From an uncultured bacterium (GTDB taxonomy: Bacteria; Bacillota; Clostridia; Oscillospirales; Butyricicoccaceae): DNA of 11,990 nt. Where the stretch lies: positions 1 through 11,990 of the forward strand of contig CAJMOV010000031.1 of NCBI GenBank assembly GCA_905215125.1, written 5' to 3'. Within the stretch, counting starts at the first letter, position 1. The number at the start of each line of letters is the position of its first letter. The translations under genes and the position numbers were made by a program. Positions 11,305 to 11,990 of this stretch are shown piece after piece. The notes under the pieces were generated by a model. It had not been told where the DNA came from. It saw nothing but the letters and a program-made list of their open reading frames with translations, and did not search any database.

Positions 11305-11883
11305 TCAGTTTTCATCGTGGCTGGGAGCGAGACCGGCTTTGCGCAGGGCGGTGACGACCGGCTTATACAGCAGCATGGTGACGACGGCGTTGGCCGCCCC
11401 TTTGGCCAGGTTGAAGCCGAGCAGCAGGGGCATCATGTCGATGACGGTGTCGCGCGGCACTTTCAGATACCCCGGCGTGACGATGAGGTTCCACAAAAGC
11501 ATGACGGCCGTCATGACGACCACGCCGGCAAGCAGGCCGAGAATGGCGCTTTTGCGGTCGCGCCGGCGGCGGTACAGCAGTGCGGCGGGCAGGACGAAGG
11601 CGAGGGTGGAAAGCACATTCATCAGCATACCGACCGGGCCGGTGCCGCTGACCGTCACCATCTCGACCAGGCAGACGACCAGGGAGATCATCAGCCCCGT
11701 CGCCGGACCGAAGAGAAAGCCGCTGATGGCAATGACGACATCCTTGAGATCAAAGCTGAGGAAGCCGGCGACCGGGGGGATGAGCTGGCAGACCAGCATG
11801 ACGGCGTAGGCGATGGCGGCCAGCATACCGAAGCAGGCGATGTGACGGGTCCTGACGCCCCGGCGGACAGAGGATTGGTTCAT
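11305..11883 (-). CDS. ribU: RibU-type ECF transporter S component (riboflavin)
   Basis: The 192-residue protein has about six membrane helices and the features of RibU, the riboflavin-binding S component of an energy-coupling-factor transporter. The key segment is GFLSFDLKDVVIAI (40-53), followed by GFLFGPATG. Later comes GPVGMLMNVLSTLAFVLPAALLY, a strongly conserved RibU stretch. The N-terminus is short and basic. S components capture the vitamin in the membrane and dock to the shared EcfT-EcfA-EcfA' module, which is not in this window. ATG 11883 is chosen because GGAGGGA (11897-11891) lies seven bases upstream; a longer frame from a TTG at 11946 would run through the leader hairpin. Riboflavin specificity is inferred from these motifs. 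Confidence 0.88.
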   Translation of the reverse strand: MNQSSVRRGVRTRHIACFGMLAAIAYAVMLVCQLIPPVAGFLSFDLKDVVIAISGFLFGPATGLMISLVVCLVEMVTVSGTGPVGMLMNVLSTLAFVLPAALLYRRRRDRKSAILGLLAGVVVMTAVMLLWNLIVTPGYLKVPRDTVIDMMPLLLGFNLAKGAANAVVTMLLYKPVVTALRKAGLAPSHDEN

Positions 11884-11897
11884 GGGAAAATCCCTCC

Positions 11898-11935
11898 AAA
11901 AATAAAGTACACCTGAAAGGGGTGCCCTCCAGGTG
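11898..11935 (-). terminator. Attenuator-like hairpin in the ribU leader
   Basis: On the minus strand, CACCTG (11935-11930) pairs with CAGGTG (11915-11910), and AGGG (11928-11925) pairs with CCCT (11921-11918) inside it around a CAC loop. A T-rich run, TACTTTATTTTT, follows at 11909-11898 and then the ribU Shine-Dalgarno. This is the usual place and form of a riboswitch-controlled terminator, and ribU genes are often under FMN riboswitches. Confidence 0.5.
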
Positions 11936-11949
11936 GTGTGCGTCAAGGT

Positions 11950-11971
11950 GCGTTCGGGCGGGGCCCGACGC
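11950..11971. other. GC-rich stem-loop upstream of the ribU attenuator
   Basis: TCGGGC (11954-11959) and GCCCGA (11963-11968) pair around a 3-base loop, and GCG (11950-11952) extends the stem with CGC (11969-11971) across a one-base bulge. It may be part of a longer structured leader cut by the window edge. I do not recognise a known riboswitch core in what is visible. Confidence 0.4.
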
Positions 11972-11990
11972 TATGTCAACACGCCTTCTT

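Noticed and set aside
11884..11946. A longer ribU reading frame from a TTG at 11946
   Set aside because: It would run through the attenuator hairpin and the Shine-Dalgarno of the ATG at 11883, and the added residues do not resemble RibU.
11974..11979. TTGACA on the minus strand as a -35 box for ribU
   Set aside because: No -10-like hexamer is found at 16-18 bases; the spacer region is a GC-rich stem-loop.
11971..11990. Similarity of GTTGACATAGCGTC (minus strand) to the 3' end of an FMN aptamer (GCCGACxGTxAxAGTC)
   Set aside because: Spacing and several invariant bases differ, and the neighbouring conserved segments are not present in the window.

Overview
The window looks like chromosomal DNA from an anaerobic, GC-rich member of the Firmicutes (Clostridia, Oscillospiraceae/Ruminococcaceae-like). 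The basis is an electron-bifurcating-type [FeFe] hydrogenase operon, a DUF896 (YnzC-like) protein, a RibU-type ECF riboflavin S component, strong AGGAGG-type ribosome binding sites, and sigma-A promoters with TTGACA boxes. The genus cannot be fixed from the sequence alone. No tRNA, rRNA, CRISPR array or insertion sequence is visible.

Layout. (1) 1-1113: the end of an open frame that enters from the left edge. It starts with a TagB/TagF-type glycerophosphotransferase motif and continues without a stop into a NodB-fold polysaccharide deacetylase; a DUF896 gene and a terminator follow. (2) 1190-1578: a small orphan gene on the minus strand with a TTG start and a full Shine-Dalgarno sequence. (3) 1690-6886: the hydrogenase operon, preceded by phased A/T tracts, a consensus -10 box and a Rex-like inverted repeat. 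The genes are hndA (NuoE-like), a small stand-alone GHKL ATPase, hndB (small ferredoxin-like protein), hndC (NuoF-like with extra FeS domains) and hndD (H-cluster subunit). A strong terminator closes the operon. Together they should couple NADH and ferredoxin oxidation to H2 formation, or run the reverse.

(4) 6973-8865: two compact cassettes, each pairing a small XRE regulator with a small membrane protein. The gene order is opposite in the two. The second has two copies of a near-perfect 20-bp operator flanking its promoter, which suggests autoregulation. This stretch, mainly 6890-8165, is visibly more AT-rich than the hydrogenase operon. (5) 8806-9639: a TraX-family membrane protein gene interrupted by a one-base frameshift in a G run. 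Its likely promoter overlaps the terminator of the gene before it. (6) 9723-10704: a sigma-A promoter driving an HD-domain phosphohydrolase and a VOC/glyoxalase-like protein. (7) 10800-11293: an unrecognised membrane protein ending at a strong terminator shared with the convergent ribU. (8) 11305-11990 (minus strand): ribU, with an attenuator-like hairpin in its leader.

The best candidates for a second look are the ATPase embedded in the hydrogenase operon, the paired-operator XRE cassette, the single-base traX lesion, the glycerophosphotransferase/deacetylase junction, and the Ser in the hydrogenase L1 motif.
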